The notes: generated from the sequence alone by a model not told the origin. A DNA stretch of 46,470 nt from Edaphovirga cremea (GCF_003332275.1 NZ_QOVA01000027.1:1-46470), one strand, 5' to 3'; counted from the stretch's first letter, positions 1-8,580 are shown. Numbers and translations are program-made.

Positions 1-97
1 GAACTCGAAGTTCGAGCAGGGACCACAAACTCACAACAGCACCCCCGATGATCAGTCAGGGGATTATCGCTCTGTTAAAGTGATAATCAAGATATAA

Positions 98-300
98 GCA
101 GGGGACAAAAGCGTGTCCCCTGCACCCGCGCTTTCCGCAGCATAAATTGCCCGCGTTGCGGGTCCCCTCGGTTGTCATTCCGGCGGACGGGCCGGCTTTA
201 GGCTACAGTCCCTGTAGCCAGACGCCTTTCGCCGCCGTCCTGGCGGCTCATCCCTGCCTTCATTCCGCCCTCAGCAATTTATGATGCTCGGGGGAAGGTC
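98..300 (-). repeat. Structured repeat family A, left copy (A-L)
   Basis: Copy of a roughly 200-base multi-hairpin unit, read on the minus strand; three more copies lie at 7722-8580. Hairpins seen on the plus strand: 98-107 with 114-123 (10 bp), 150-154 with 158-162 (5 bp), 201-208 with 212-219 (8 bp), 231-236 with 242-247 (6 bp), and a short AGCA/TGCT stem at 273-276 and 284-287. The order of hairpins matches the other copies. No protein family is recognisable in the small reading frames crossing it, and I treat it as non-coding. Confidence 0.85.
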
Positions 301-413
301 AAAGACAAAGGACAAAAGACAAAAGAAAAAATTAAAAGATAAAGAAAACATCAAGATTTCCTCAAGAAATTATCAACTCATAGTTGTCTTATTTTTTGAC
401 GTTGTTGTTTCCG
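301..413. repeat. AT-rich spacer joining A and B repeats, left
   Basis: AT-rich segment between two head-to-head repeat units. A near-identical copy in inverted orientation lies at about 7625-7725, so A, spacer and B travel together as one composite. It contains polypurine runs (GACAAAAGA-like) and then a stretch including ATCAACTCATAGTTGTC. No gene is seen. It is the natural place for divergent promoters if the flanking units are transcribed, but no convincing promoter pair was identified. Confidence 0.6.
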
Positions 414-745
414 TTGACCTTCCCAGAGCGTCATGACTCGCTGAGCGAAGAACGCAGGCAGGGGCGAACCGCCATGGATGGCGGTGAGAGGCGTCCGCCG
501 CCAGGGACTGGTGGCTAAAGCCGACCCGTCCGCCGGAGTGATGAGGGAAGGGACCGGCGCAGCCGGCGAGTTGTGTAGCGGAAAAGCCCGGGTTCATAGG
601 GGACGGCTAGGTCCCCTATGGCGGTTGAGGCTACTTGGCTCAAGTAGAAAAATACACTTATATCAACCGAAATTTACTCCGATATTATCTTTAAATATCA
701 AAATAATAGCCTAGGCATCTAACCAACAAAGCTATATTTTGACGT
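414..745 (+). repeat. Structured repeat family B, left copy (B-L)
   Basis: Multi-hairpin unit paralogous to family A: it shares the scaffold (CTTCCC, AAAGCCGACCCGTCCGCCGG, GCGGAAA) but has different stem sequences. Stems: AGCG/CGCT at 427-430 and 439-442; 468-475 with 478-485 (8 bp); 497-504 with 508-515 (8 bp, one G-T pair); 554-558 with 562-566 (5 bp); 595-604 with 611-620 (10 bp); 631-637 with 641-647 (7 bp). The tail from about 650 is AT-rich. The second copy is at 7297-7625 on the other strand. Confidence 0.85.
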
Positions 746-763
746 TAACAAACATCAATCCGA

Positions 764-820
764 TATCAACCGAAACATACTCCGAAATTATTTTTAAATA
801 TCAAAACCATAGCGTATGCC
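764..820 (+). repeat. Duplicated tail of repeat B
   Basis: A 57-base imperfect direct copy of 661-717, the AT-rich tail of B-L (both start TATCAACCGAAA and share TTTAAATATCAAAA). It ends three bases before the stop codon of the MFS gene. It suggests slippage or stepwise insertion of repeat ends here. Confidence 0.65.
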
Positions 821-822
821 TC

Positions 823-2295
823 TTAACAGCTCTTTTCAGTTTCAGCGTGTTCAGGCCGCTGGCTGGCAGGAATCAAGCATGCGGCCAGTACAGCAAACAG
901 TGAAATGATCGCAGAAACGATAAACACCCAATGCAATGAGGAAGCAACCTGATCAATCAACCAGGTCAACTCATCTGCAGGCATCGCCTTGCGCGCGGAA
1001 ACTTCCATCAGTTTCTGCACTGGATCGCTGATACCCGGCAACCGCAACTCAAGATTGATATTCAGTGTCGCGCCAAGAATGGCTGTACCCAATGCTGACC
1101 CCAGCAGGCGTGAAAACATGGTCGATGCCGTGGCAATGCCGCGAATGCTGACGTCCGCCGCATTCTGCACTGAAACCAGAAAAGTCATGTTGCTTAACCC
1201 CATTCCCGCGCCAACGGTAAAAGCCGCCAGCCATCCCCACCACAAACCGTCTTGCGTATTCATGGTCAACAGGACAATGCTACCGATAATCAGCAATACC
1301 GCGCCAACCAGCGCAGTGAAACGGTAGGATGTTGCGAGCATCAAACGCCCGCTCAGCATGCTGGCAAGCGGCCAGCCCAGCGATACCATGGCCAGCGTGG
1401 TACCCGCTTGCAGCGGTGTTCCCCCCATTACCCCTTGCACATAGGTTGGCAAGAAGGCGCTGATGCCCATCAAGACAGCACCAATCACCAGCCCACCAAC
1501 ATTACCCGCAACGATCACTTTGCTTTGCCATAACACCAAAGGGAACAGCGGTTCCACCGTGCGTTTCTCCTGGCGGACGAAGAGACAAGTGCAGACCAGC
1601 GCCAACACCAATAAAGGGACAACCCACCATCCGAGTATTTCAGCCTGAAGCAATGCCAGCAGAAGCGCCGACACGCCAATGGCCAGCAAGGCTATTCCTG
1701 TCATATCCAGCGAGTGGTTCTTTACCCGGTCATTGACTGGCAAATAACGGGCAATCAACGCCATCGCCAGCAACCCAATGGGCACATTCACCCAAAACAC
1801 CAGCGACCAGGTAAAATGTTGAACGATGAATGCCCCCAGCAATGGCCCGACAATCGCTGAAATCCCCCATACGCTGGACAAATACCCCTGCACTCTGGCC
1901 CGCTCGGTAGGCCCATAGACATTGGCGATAATCGTTGAGGCTATTGGCGTTATTGCACCGGCCCCCAATCCCTGTAACGCGCGAAAAGCAATCATCCAGA
2001 GCATGGACGGAGCAAAGCCACACAGAATAGAGCCGATGAGAAACAGCGTGGTTCCAACAAAAAATACCCGGTGACAACCGTACAAATCCGCCAAACGGCC
2101 ATAGATAGGGACACTGATCGCCTGCGTCAGCAAATAGGCGGCAAATACCCACCCAAGGAGCGAAAATCCGCCAAGATCGCCGATAATCGTTGGCATCGCT
2201 GTCGCCACAATCGTGACTTCTACCGCAGCCATGAACATCGCCAACATACAGGCGATAAGAATAACGGTACGGTGTTGCGGGGTTTGTGCGGTCAA
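823..2295 (-). CDS. MFS drug:H+ antiporter, DHA2 (14-TMS) family
   Basis: 490-residue inner-membrane transporter of the major facilitator superfamily, EmrB/QacA-like. Seen: a hydrophobic protein with about 14 predicted membrane segments, motif A GRLADLYGCHR at residues 66-76, and the antiporter motif C (GPLLGAF) at about 150-156. These point to proton-driven efflux of a lipophilic or toxic compound; the substrate cannot be told from sequence. There is no adjacent membrane-fusion partner gene, so it probably acts alone in the inner membrane. The start is TTG at 2295, preceded by AGGATC about 8 bases upstream; no ATG fits the frame. It is transcribed away from the gap before ynfK, and its stop codon abuts repeat material at 820. 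Confidence 0.85.
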   Translation of the reverse strand: MTAQTPQHRTVILIACMLAMFMAAVEVTIVATAMPTIIGDLGGFSLLGWVFAAYLLTQAISVPIYGRLADLYGCHRVFFVGTTLFLIGSILCGFAPSMLWMIAFRALQGLGAGAITPIASTIIANVYGPTERARVQGYLSSVWGISAIVGPLLGAFIVQHFTWSLVFWVNVPIGLLAMALIARYLPVNDRVKNHSLDMTGIALLAIGVSALLLALLQAEILGWWVVPLLVLALVCTCLFVRQEKRTVEPLFPLVLWQSKVIVAGNVGGLVIGAVLMGISAFLPTYVQGVMGGTPLQAGTTLAMVSLGWPLASMLSGRLMLATSYRFTALVGAVLLIIGSIVLLTMNTQDGLWWGWLAAFTVGAGMGLSNMTFLVSVQNAADVSIRGIATASTMFSRLLGSALGTAILGATLNINLELRLPGISDPVQKLMEVSARKAMPADELTWLIDQVASSLHWVFIVSAIISLFAVLAACLIPASQRPEHAETEKSC

Positions 2296-2683
2296 AACAT
2301 GATCCTGTTATTGTGCGTCACGTAATAAATGACGTTATCCATGGTTGTTCTACTCGATTTGTTGGCGTAACTGGATGATCACAGTCACTGAATTGGCTGT
2401 CATGGCTAAGTGGCAACGAGTATATCAAGTTCATCCGGTTTCAGCGTCTGGTTGAGCCAAACTCTGACGCATGAGGCAACATAGCCGATGCGGGTGACTT
2501 ATTCACCTATTGGAGAATAAAATTGATAAGGTTGGGATGTCGATTGAAGATTAAGACAGAAAGTATAGCGGTGAGTTACGCCGGATAATGGCGGTATTCC
2601 AGAACTCCCCGTCGGATGCAGAGGAGTCTGTGATGGCTGGATGGATAACCGACAATCGTTCACCGGTTATCCATGCTCAGAAC
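2296..2683. other. Intergenic region, ynfK to MFS gene
   Basis: 388 bases with no credible gene. It must contain the promoter and leader of the MFS gene on the minus strand. The only clear structure is the perfect hairpin at 2641-2674. Small reading frames here lack ribosome sites and recognisable content. Confidence 0.5.
2641..2674 (-). terminator. Hairpin downstream of ynfK
   Basis: Perfect inverted repeat, 11-bp arms (ATGGATAACCG and CGGTTATCCAT) with a 12-base loop, starting about 10 bases past the ynfK stop codon. No U-tract follows on the minus strand, so it is either a non-canonical terminator or a 3'-end stabilising hairpin. Confidence 0.5.
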
Positions 2684-3355
2684 TTATTTCTGCAAAATTG
2701 CGGAAAGATCCAGATAGCGGGCCATTTCACGGGTTTCTGCCCGAGGCAGATAAGGAATCTCCCCGAGTAAGGGCGCGGCAATTTTCTGGCTCAGCGCATC
2801 AATGGTTTCTGCATAATGTGCCAGACAAGGATTGATACGGTTGGCGACCCACCCCAACAATGGCAGACCATCATTGATCACAGCCTGTGCCGTCAACAAC
2901 GCGTGGTTGATACAGCCTTCCTGAATGCCGACAACTAATATCACCGGCATTTGCTCCTGAACTACCCAAGCAGAATATGAACGCAAGTCGTTCATCAATA
3001 CGCTCCAACCACCGCAGCCTTCAACGACGACACAATCGGCTTTGCTACGTAAATTGCTCAATCCTTGAGATAGCATACTGTAGTTAATTTCGGTTCCCTT
3101 ACTGGCATAAATTTCATCTTCCACCAAAGGAACTGGATTAACGTCCTCGTAAGGCAATAATATTGATGATGCTCCTTGCAGAAGCAGCGCATCTTTATTA
3201 CGTAATCCCTCAGGCGTTTCAATGCTTTCGGTCGCAACCGGCTTGTATCCCACGGCGATGCGCCCCTGCTCGGCCAGCGCCTGCAATAAAGCACGGGACA
3301 CGATGGTTTTACCCACAGCTGTGTCAGTACCGGTGACAAAAAAATGCGTTAACAT
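2684..3355 (-). CDS. bioD: ATP-dependent dethiobiotin synthetase, BioD2/YnfK type
   Basis: 223-residue member of the dethiobiotin synthetase family, which carboxylates 7,8-diaminopelargonate with CO2 and ATP to close the ureido ring in biotin synthesis. Seen: N-terminal P-loop GTDTAVGKT at residues 9-17, the KPVATE substrate segment, and EGCGGW in the middle. It is next to mlc and ynfL-ynfM, the same arrangement as E. coli ynfK, the bioD paralog outside the bio operon. Length is near the E. coli paralog (231). Whether it works in biotin synthesis or is a cryptic second copy cannot be decided without seeing the bio operon. Confidence 0.88.
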   Translation of the reverse strand: MLTHFFVTGTDTAVGKTIVSRALLQALAEQGRIAVGYKPVATESIETPEGLRNKDALLLQGASSILLPYEDVNPVPLVEDEIYASKGTEINYSMLSQGLSNLRSKADCVVVEGCGGWSVLMNDLRSYSAWVVQEQMPVILVVGIQEGCINHALLTAQAVINDGLPLLGWVANRINPCLAHYAETIDALSQKIAAPLLGEIPYLPRAETREMARYLDLSAILQK

Positions 3356-3520
3356 GAAGTAAATGCTCCGGAATTTCTCCGTTTAACAAGGAATTATCGC
3401 CACTTAGAAAATGCGGGATAGAGTAATTACCGTTAAAGTCTAGGCGATGGAGCAAGGCGGGAGCTTGAGATAGCTCAATGTTTTTGTTGACTGGCAGTTT
3501 TATTTTACACAATTATCGCA

Positions 3521-3549
3521 ACCCCGGTGGCAATTAACTCCACCGGGGT
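3521..3549 (-). terminator. Hairpin downstream of mlc
   Basis: Perfect 10-bp arms (ACCCCGGTGG and CCACCGGGGT) around a 9-base loop, about 40 bases beyond the mlc stop. The following minus-strand sequence (TGCGATAATT) is only weakly U-rich, so the terminator call is moderate. Confidence 0.55.
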
Positions 3550-3587
3550 ATCAGTACGGATTCTTGCAGGTACGTCAGGCGCGTTTG

Positions 3588-4805
3588 TTAACCCTGCAAT
3601 AACTTCACCAACAGCGATCCATTGTATAACGCATCCTTGACCAACGCGGCACCGGGCATAGTGCCCTGATTATAAAAGCGCGTCGATTCGACCTGGATAT
3701 TTTCACTGTAAGACGGTAATGATTGTTGCTGAATGCACGACAGAATTGCCGGGTGCAGGATATTTGCTGCCCGGTTCAGTGGCGACCCGATAAGGATTTT
3801 CTCCGGATTGAACAAATTCACCATAATGGCGACAATCCGCCCCACGCTGTGACCCACGCCGAGAATGACATCCCTTGCCAGTTGATCACCTGCCATCGCG
3901 GCATCACACAAAGACTCAACCGTCAGTGGCGCACCGTGCAGTTGCGAACTCATTGAGACGTTGAGTCGCTGCTGCACGAGTTCGAGCATATTTTCAATAC
4001 TGGCGACAGTTTCCAGGCAGCCATGATTTCCGCAATAACAGCGCTTGCCATAGGGATCGACTTGAATATGCCCAATCTCTACCACGCTGCGGCTTCCGGC
4101 ATGAAGAACCCGTCCACCGGTGATCACCCCGGCGCCCACGTTATGGTCAATCACGACCTGAATGACATTTTGACAGCCCCGCGATGCGCCATAAAGCGCC
4201 TCCGCCATCGTCCACGCGCCAATGTCATGCTGCAAGAACACGGGTAAACCGGTACGTTCGCCTAATGCAGGACCGATCGCCATTTCATTGACGTTATAGA
4301 ACGGCATACGATGAACGATGCCTGCCGTCGCATCAATCATCCCAGGCATGGTGATAGCGATGGCCGTCAAACGTTCCAGTTTGCTTTGATGGCGGATAAA
4401 GAACTGGTCCACTTCACTCAGAATACGATCGAGCAACGGCAGCGAGTGTTCTGCTGGCAGTGGCAATTTCTCTTCAACGACCATTTTGCTGCTGAGATCG
4501 CGCAACGCCAGTGTAATGCTGCCCGGACTGATACGTGCGGAAAGATAGTGCCAGGCGACAGTGTCGAGGATCACCCCGACTGCAGGTCTGCCACGGCTGC
4601 CCACTTCCTGAAATTCAGTTTCCTGAACCAGGTGGGCTTCGAGGAGTTCGCGTACAATTTTGGTAATACTGGCCGGAGCGAGTTGCGCCCGCTTTGACAA
4701 TTCAATGCGGGAAATGGGACCGTTCTGGTCGATGAGACGATAAACTGCCCCTGCATTGGTTTGCTTAATTTGATCAATATGCCCAGGCTGGCCATCGGCA
4801 ATCAC
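3588..4805 (-). CDS. mlc: Mlc, ROK-family transcriptional repressor of sugar uptake genes
   Basis: 405-residue repressor. In E. coli Mlc (DgsA) controls ptsG, ptsHI, manXYZ and malT and is inactivated when dephosphorylated EIICB-Glc binds it at the membrane. Seen: N-terminal winged helix-turn-helix (about residues 29-60, core LAPASITKIVREL), ROK domain, and the zinc site H246, C256, C258, C263 within KRCYCGNHGC; the C-terminus DALYNGSLLVKLLQG matches E. coli closely. The start chosen is GTG at 4805: it aligns with the E. coli N-terminus, gives a length within one residue of it (406), and has AGGAGC upstream. The open frame continues to 4883 but that part has no homology and contains a candidate operator. 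It lies between ynfK and ynfL as in E. coli. Confidence 0.95.
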   Translation of the reverse strand: MIADGQPGHIDQIKQTNAGAVYRLIDQNGPISRIELSKRAQLAPASITKIVRELLEAHLVQETEFQEVGSRGRPAVGVILDTVAWHYLSARISPGSITLALRDLSSKMVVEEKLPLPAEHSLPLLDRILSEVDQFFIRHQSKLERLTAIAITMPGMIDATAGIVHRMPFYNVNEMAIGPALGERTGLPVFLQHDIGAWTMAEALYGASRGCQNVIQVVIDHNVGAGVITGGRVLHAGSRSVVEIGHIQVDPYGKRCYCGNHGCLETVASIENMLELVQQRLNVSMSSQLHGAPLTVESLCDAAMAGDQLARDVILGVGHSVGRIVAIMVNLFNPEKILIGSPLNRAANILHPAILSCIQQQSLPSYSENIQVESTRFYNQGTMPGAALVKDALYNGSLLVKLLQG

Positions 4806-4820
4806 GGAACCTGCTCCTGC

Positions 4821-4845
4821 TATTTTTCGCGCTTCGAAATAAATA
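4821..4845 (-). promoter_or_regulatory. Candidate Mlc autoregulatory operator
   Basis: Imperfect palindrome on the minus strand, TATTTCG then AAGCG then CGAAAAATA, 16-40 bases upstream of the mlc GTG start. AT-rich arms closed by TTCG/CGAA resemble Mlc/NagC (ROK) operators, and E. coli mlc is autoregulated. The site match is by eye and from memory of the consensus. Confidence 0.55.
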
Positions 4846-4898
4846 TTATCGGCTATGGTGGGGCTTTTAAAATAGGCCGTCAACTATTTGATTAGTTA

Positions 4899-4914
4899 TG
4901 TGATTTAGTGCACA
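4899..4914. promoter_or_regulatory. CRP-cAMP binding site upstream of mlc
   Basis: TGTGA-N6-GCACA, one mismatch from the ideal TGTGA-N6-TCACA, centred at 4906.5, about 100 bases upstream of the mlc start and inside the mlc-ynfL gap. CRP control of mlc is known in E. coli. Confidence 0.65.
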
Positions 4915-4948
4915 TATTCAGAGCCTTTATCATAAGCATTATCTTAAA

Positions 4949-5857
4949 TCAGTCGCCGTCAGGCGTCTTGTGAAAGTCCAAAAGTAGAGTCATCAACGCC
5001 TGCGCAGGCGCGCTGAGAGGCCGGTGGTGATGGTTAACCAGCCACACCTGCGAAATAAACTCCGGGTCAGTCAACGGAACATATTTTACCCCGTCAACGT
5101 TAATGCGCATAAATGAGGCTGGCAGTATCGAAACGCCTAACCCAGTCGACACCAGCCCAACTATCGTCATCGCCTCACCCACTTCCTGCGTGATGTATGG
5201 CGTGATTCCGGCACCGGCCAGCAGCGATAAAATTTCATCATAGAGCGCGGTTCCCACTTCGCGGGAAAAGAAGACGAACGGCTGGTCAGCCAGCGCCTGT
5301 ACCTCCAGCTCAGCGTGTTTCGCCAAAGGATGATCTTCGGGTAACACTGCCACGAGGGGTTCATCCAGTAAAAGCCGATAATCGAGACCGTCTGGCAGAC
5401 GCGTATTGCGCATAATTCCCAGATCCAATTTGCCATCCAGTAGAGGTTCGATTTGTTGGCGGCTATTGATTTCCGCCATTTGCAGATGCACATAGGGATG
5501 AAGTTGGCGGAAATGTTTGAGGCTGCGTGAAACAGCGCCAATAAAAGGCGACGAGGAAGTGAATCCAAGGGTCAACTGCCCTATCTCGCCGCGATGGATC
5601 CGTGCAGCCTGAGCCGCTGCATCCTCTACCTGCGACAACACCTGATACGCATTGCGCAGAAACATCTCGCCTGCCGGGGTCAGGCTGACATTGCGATTAT
5701 TGCGCAGCAATAGCCGTGCACCGATTTGTAGCTCCAGCGCCTGAATTTGCTGGCTTAGCGGTGGCTGTGAGATACGTAACCTTTCGGCCGCACGGCCAAA
5801 ATGCAACTCCTCCGCAACAGCAATGAAATAGCGTAAGTGGCGTAATTCAATGTTCAT
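4949..5857 (-). CDS. ynfL: LysR-family transcriptional regulator YnfL
   Basis: 302-residue LysR-type regulator. Seen: N-terminal winged helix-turn-helix over about residues 1-60 (MNIELRHLRYF, then SQPPLSQQIQALE) and a periplasmic-binding-like effector domain with LGFTSSSPFIGAVS near residues 95-110. It is divergent from ynfM, the MFS gene it most likely controls, with a 127-base gap; the arrangement equals E. coli ynfL-ynfM. Two adjacent ATG codons exist (5860 and 5857). I use the second because it gives the usual MNIELRH start; neither has a strong ribosome site. The inducer is unknown. Confidence 0.88.
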   Translation of the reverse strand: MNIELRHLRYFIAVAEELHFGRAAERLRISQPPLSQQIQALELQIGARLLLRNNRNVSLTPAGEMFLRNAYQVLSQVEDAAAQAARIHRGEIGQLTLGFTSSSPFIGAVSRSLKHFRQLHPYVHLQMAEINSRQQIEPLLDGKLDLGIMRNTRLPDGLDYRLLLDEPLVAVLPEDHPLAKHAELEVQALADQPFVFFSREVGTALYDEILSLLAGAGITPYITQEVGEAMTIVGLVSTGLGVSILPASFMRINVDGVKYVPLTDPEFISQVWLVNHHHRPLSAPAQALMTLLLDFHKTPDGD

Positions 5858-5984
5858 CATATTTTTAAAGTATCAAATCAGATTATTAATATATTAGACA
5901 ACATACTGTGATCTACCTATTATTTTGTTATTGCATTAATTCTTTTGTCATTTTCATTGTGATGAATACTAGTAAGGATTTCCC

Positions 5985-7286
5985 GTGAAGACCTCCTCAC
6001 GCCCTGCCCCTCATACGGTGCCGGGCGATGCAGCCAATGACGAGCCTCTTGTTGAGTCATCATCGCGCCTGACAACCCGTAATAAATCCCCCTTTATTAA
6101 ACGCGGTTCTCCGCAGTTCATCCGCGTCACGCTGGCTCTTTTTTCCGCCGGTCTGGCGACTTTTGCCCTGCTTTATTGCGTACAGCCCATACTGCCGGTG
6201 CTATCACAGGATTTCGGTATTTCCCCAGCCAGCAGCAGTCTTTCACTTTCGGTATCCACGGGATTACTGGCAGTGGGTTTGATGTTCACGGGTCCGATAT
6301 CCGACGCTGTCGGGCGCAAACCCGTCATGGTGGTTGCGCTGTTATTGGCCGCCTGTTGTACGTTGATTTGCAGCGTCATGACCAGTTGGAATGGCATTCT
6401 GCTGATGCGAGCGCTGATCGGTCTTTCGCTGAGTGGCGTAGCGGCGGTCGCCATGACGTATCTCAGCGAAGAGATTCATCCCAGCGTTGTGGCCTTTTCG
6501 ATGGGTTTATACATCAGTGGTAATTCGATCGGCGGCATGAGTGGCCGTCTGATCACGGGTGTATTATCGGATTTCTTCTCCTGGCGCGTAGCCATTGCAG
6601 TTATTGGTATTTTTGCGCTTGCCGCCGCTTTTATGTTCTGGCGTATCCTGCCTGCCTCAAAGCATTTTCGCCCAACCTCTTTACGCCCACATAATCTGCT
6701 GATCAACTTCCGCCTGCACTGGCGCGATAAAGGTTTGCCGCTGCTGTTCGCCGAAGGATTTCTGTTGATGGGGAGTTTCATTACTCTTTTCAACTATATT
6801 GGCTATCGCCTTCTTGCCGATCCCTACCATTTAAGCCAGGCCGTTGTCGGTATTCTTTCTGTTGTCTACCTTATGGGAACCTACACGTCACCTAAAGCCG
6901 GGGTGATGACTACGCGCTATGGCCGAGGCCCGGTATTGTTGGGATCAATCGGCATCATGCTGTTCGGGATTGTGATTACTCAATTACCGTCTGTAGCGGC
7001 AATTTTACTGGGTATGGTTCTGTTCACCGGGGGTTTCTTCGCAGCCCATTCCGTAGCCAGTACCTGGATTGGCCTGCGTGCCAGGCGGGCAAAAGGTCAG
7101 GCATCGTCACTTTATCTGTTTTGTTACTATGCGGGTTCCAGTTTCGCGGGAACGCTTGGGGGCGTATTTTGGCACAGCTTTGGCTGGACGGGGATTGTGA
7201 TATTTTTGAGTCTCATGTTGGTGGGGGCGTTATTGGTGGGGCTCAGATTGGGGAGATTGCCGGAGGCTGTCCGGCAGGCAGCATAG
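5985..7286 (+). CDS. ynfM: MFS transporter YnfM (AraJ/Bcr-like exporter family)
   Basis: 433-residue, 12-segment major facilitator protein closely matching E. coli YnfM (417 residues). Seen: a hydrophilic N-terminal tail of about 45 residues, motif A (GPISDAVGRKPVM) after the second segment, and conserved EIHPSVVAFSMGLYISGNSIGGMSGR in mid-protein split over two segments. The start is GTG at 5985 with AAGGA about 7 bases upstream. It is transcribed divergently from ynfL, which probably regulates it. The substrate is unknown; in E. coli it is a putative arabinose or drug exporter. The stop lies next to repeat B-R. Confidence 0.88.
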   Translation: MKTSSRPAPHTVPGDAANDEPLVESSSRLTTRNKSPFIKRGSPQFIRVTLALFSAGLATFALLYCVQPILPVLSQDFGISPASSSLSLSVSTGLLAVGLMFTGPISDAVGRKPVMVVALLLAACCTLICSVMTSWNGILLMRALIGLSLSGVAAVAMTYLSEEIHPSVVAFSMGLYISGNSIGGMSGRLITGVLSDFFSWRVAIAVIGIFALAAAFMFWRILPASKHFRPTSLRPHNLLINFRLHWRDKGLPLLFAEGFLLMGSFITLFNYIGYRLLADPYHLSQAVVGILSVVYLMGTYTSPKAGVMTTRYGRGPVLLGSIGIMLFGIVITQLPSVAAILLGMVLFTGGFFAAHSVASTWIGLRARRAKGQASSLYLFCYYAGSSFAGTLGGVFWHSFGWTGIVIFLSLMLVGALLVGLRLGRLPEAVRQAA

Positions 7287-7296
7287 ACGCAAGCGT

Positions 7297-7625
7297 CAAA
7301 ATATAGCTTTGCTGGTTAGATGCCTACGCTATGGTTTTGTTCTTTAAAAGCAGATTCGGAGCAGGTTTCGGTTGATATAAGTCTGTTTTTCTACTTGTGC
7401 CTTTTCGCCTCAACCGCCATAGGGGGTCTAGCCACCCCCTATGAACCCGGGCTTTTCCGCTACACGACTCGCCGGCTGCGCCGGTTCCTTCCCTCATCAC
7501 TCCGGCGGACGGGTCGGCTTTAGCCCACATCCATGTGGGCGGACGCCTCTCACCGCCATCCTGGCGGTTCGCCCCTGCCTGCGTTCTTCGCTCAGCGAGT
7601 CATGACGCTCTGGGAAGGTCAACAG
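7297..7625 (-). repeat. Structured repeat family B, right copy (B-R)
   Basis: Second B unit, on the minus strand, inverted relative to B-L. Stems on the plus strand: 7418-7427 with 7434-7443 (10 bp, CATAGGGGGT, loop CTAGCC), 7472-7476 with 7480-7484 (5 bp), 7523-7530 with 7533-7540 (8 bp GCCCACAT), 7552-7558 with 7562-7568 (7 bp), AGCG/CGCT at 7594-7597 and 7606-7609. Compared with B-L, the 8-bp and 10-bp stems differ in sequence yet remain paired, while the 7-bp stem at 631-647 of B-L is not formed here. Confidence 0.85.
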
Positions 7626-7721
7626 AAACAACAACGTCAAAAAATAAGACAACTATGAGTTGATAATTTCTTGAGGAAATCCTGATGTTTTCTTTATCTT
7701 TTGATTATTTCTTTTGTCTTT
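7626..7721. repeat. AT-rich spacer joining B and A repeats, right
   Basis: Inverted copy of the spacer at 301-413, with GACAACTATGAGTTGAT and the same polypyrimidine runs. It again separates a B unit from an A unit that point away from each other. Confidence 0.6.
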
Positions 7722-8035
7722 GACTTTCCCCCGAGCATCATGAATTGCTGAGGGCGGAATGGAGGCAGGGATGAGCCGCCAAGGATGGCGGCGAAAGGCG
7801 TCCGGCTACAGGGACTGTAGCCTAAAGCCGACCCGTCCGCCGGAATGACAACCGAAGGGACCCGCAACGCGGGCAATTTATGCTGCGGAAAGCGCGGGTG
7901 CAGGGGACACGCTTTTGTCCCCTGCTTGAACGCCAAACATAATACTTAAAGAACAACAACATAGCCAGAGCGTTCAACCAGCAAAGCCATCTTTTGACCT
8001 TCACAGACATTGAAATACAAAGTTCATTTTGAAGT
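7722..8035 (+). repeat. Structured repeat family A, right copy 1 (A-R1)
   Basis: First of three tandem A units; the equivalent AGCA of the first stem recurs at 7734, 8048 and 8363, a period of 314-315 bases. Stems: 7734-7737 with 7746-7749; 7775-7780 with 7787-7792; 7804-7811 with 7815-7822; 7861-7865 with 7869-7873 (CCCGC/GCGGG); 7900-7909 with 7916-7925 (10 bp). An AT-rich tail of about 100 bases follows to the next copy. Confidence 0.85.
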
Positions 8036-8350
8036 TGACCTTCCCAGAGCATCATAAATTGCTGAGGGCGGAATGGAGGCAGGGATGAGCCGCCAGGACG
8101 GCGGCGAAAGGCGTCCGGCTACAGGGACCTGTAGCCTAAAGCCGACCCGTCCGCCGGAATGACAACCGAGGGGACCCACGCAGTGGGCAATTTGTGCTGC
8201 GGAAAGCGCGGGTGCAGGGGACACGCTTTTGTCCTCTGCTTGAACGCCAAACATAATACTTAAAGAACAACAACATAACTTGAGCGTTCAACCAGCAAAA
8301 CTATATTTTGACCTTCACAGACATTGAGATACAAAGTTCATTTTGACGTT
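8036..8350 (+). repeat. Structured repeat family A, right copy 2 (A-R2)
   Basis: Second tandem A unit. Stems: 8048-8051 with 8060-8063; 8089-8094 with 8100-8105; 8117-8125 with 8128-8136 (9 bp); 8175-8179 with 8183-8187, where CCCAC/GTGGG replaces CCCGC/GCGGG of the neighbours (a G-C pair changed to A-T with pairing kept); and the GGGGACA stem near 8214-8240, with one G-T pair. Confidence 0.85.
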
Positions 8351-8580
8351 GACCTTCCCCCGAGCATCATGAATTGCTGAGGGCGGAATGGAGGCAGGGA
8401 TGAGCCGCCATGGATGGCGGCGAAAGGCGTCCGGCTACAGGGGCCTGTAGCCTAAAGCCGACCCGTCCGCCGGAATGACAACCGAGGGGACACGCTTTTG
8501 TCCCCTGCTTGAACGCCAAACTTAATACTTAAAGAACAACAACATAACTTGAGTGTTCAACCAGCAAAGCTATATTTTGA
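8351..8580 (+). repeat. Structured repeat family A, right copy 3 with one module deleted (A-R3)
   Basis: Third tandem A unit. Stems at 8363-8366 with 8375-8378, 8404-8411 with 8414-8421 (8 bp), 8433-8441 with 8444-8452 (9 bp) and 8486-8492 with 8499-8505. The segment holding the CCCGC/GCGGG hairpin and the following GCGGAAAGCGCGGG is missing, while the sequences on either side are intact. Confidence 0.82.

Noticed and set aside
478-714. 78-codon frame and its relatives in the repeat clusters (for example 373-597, 7324-7530, 8024-8254) as genes
   Set aside because: They are translations of the A/B repeats; the DNA is conserved in hairpins with compensatory changes, and equivalent frames differ in register and ends between copies.
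7722-8580. CRISPR array
   Set aside because: The repeat period is about 315 bases with structured, near-identical contents; there are no short repeats with unique spacers and no cas genes.
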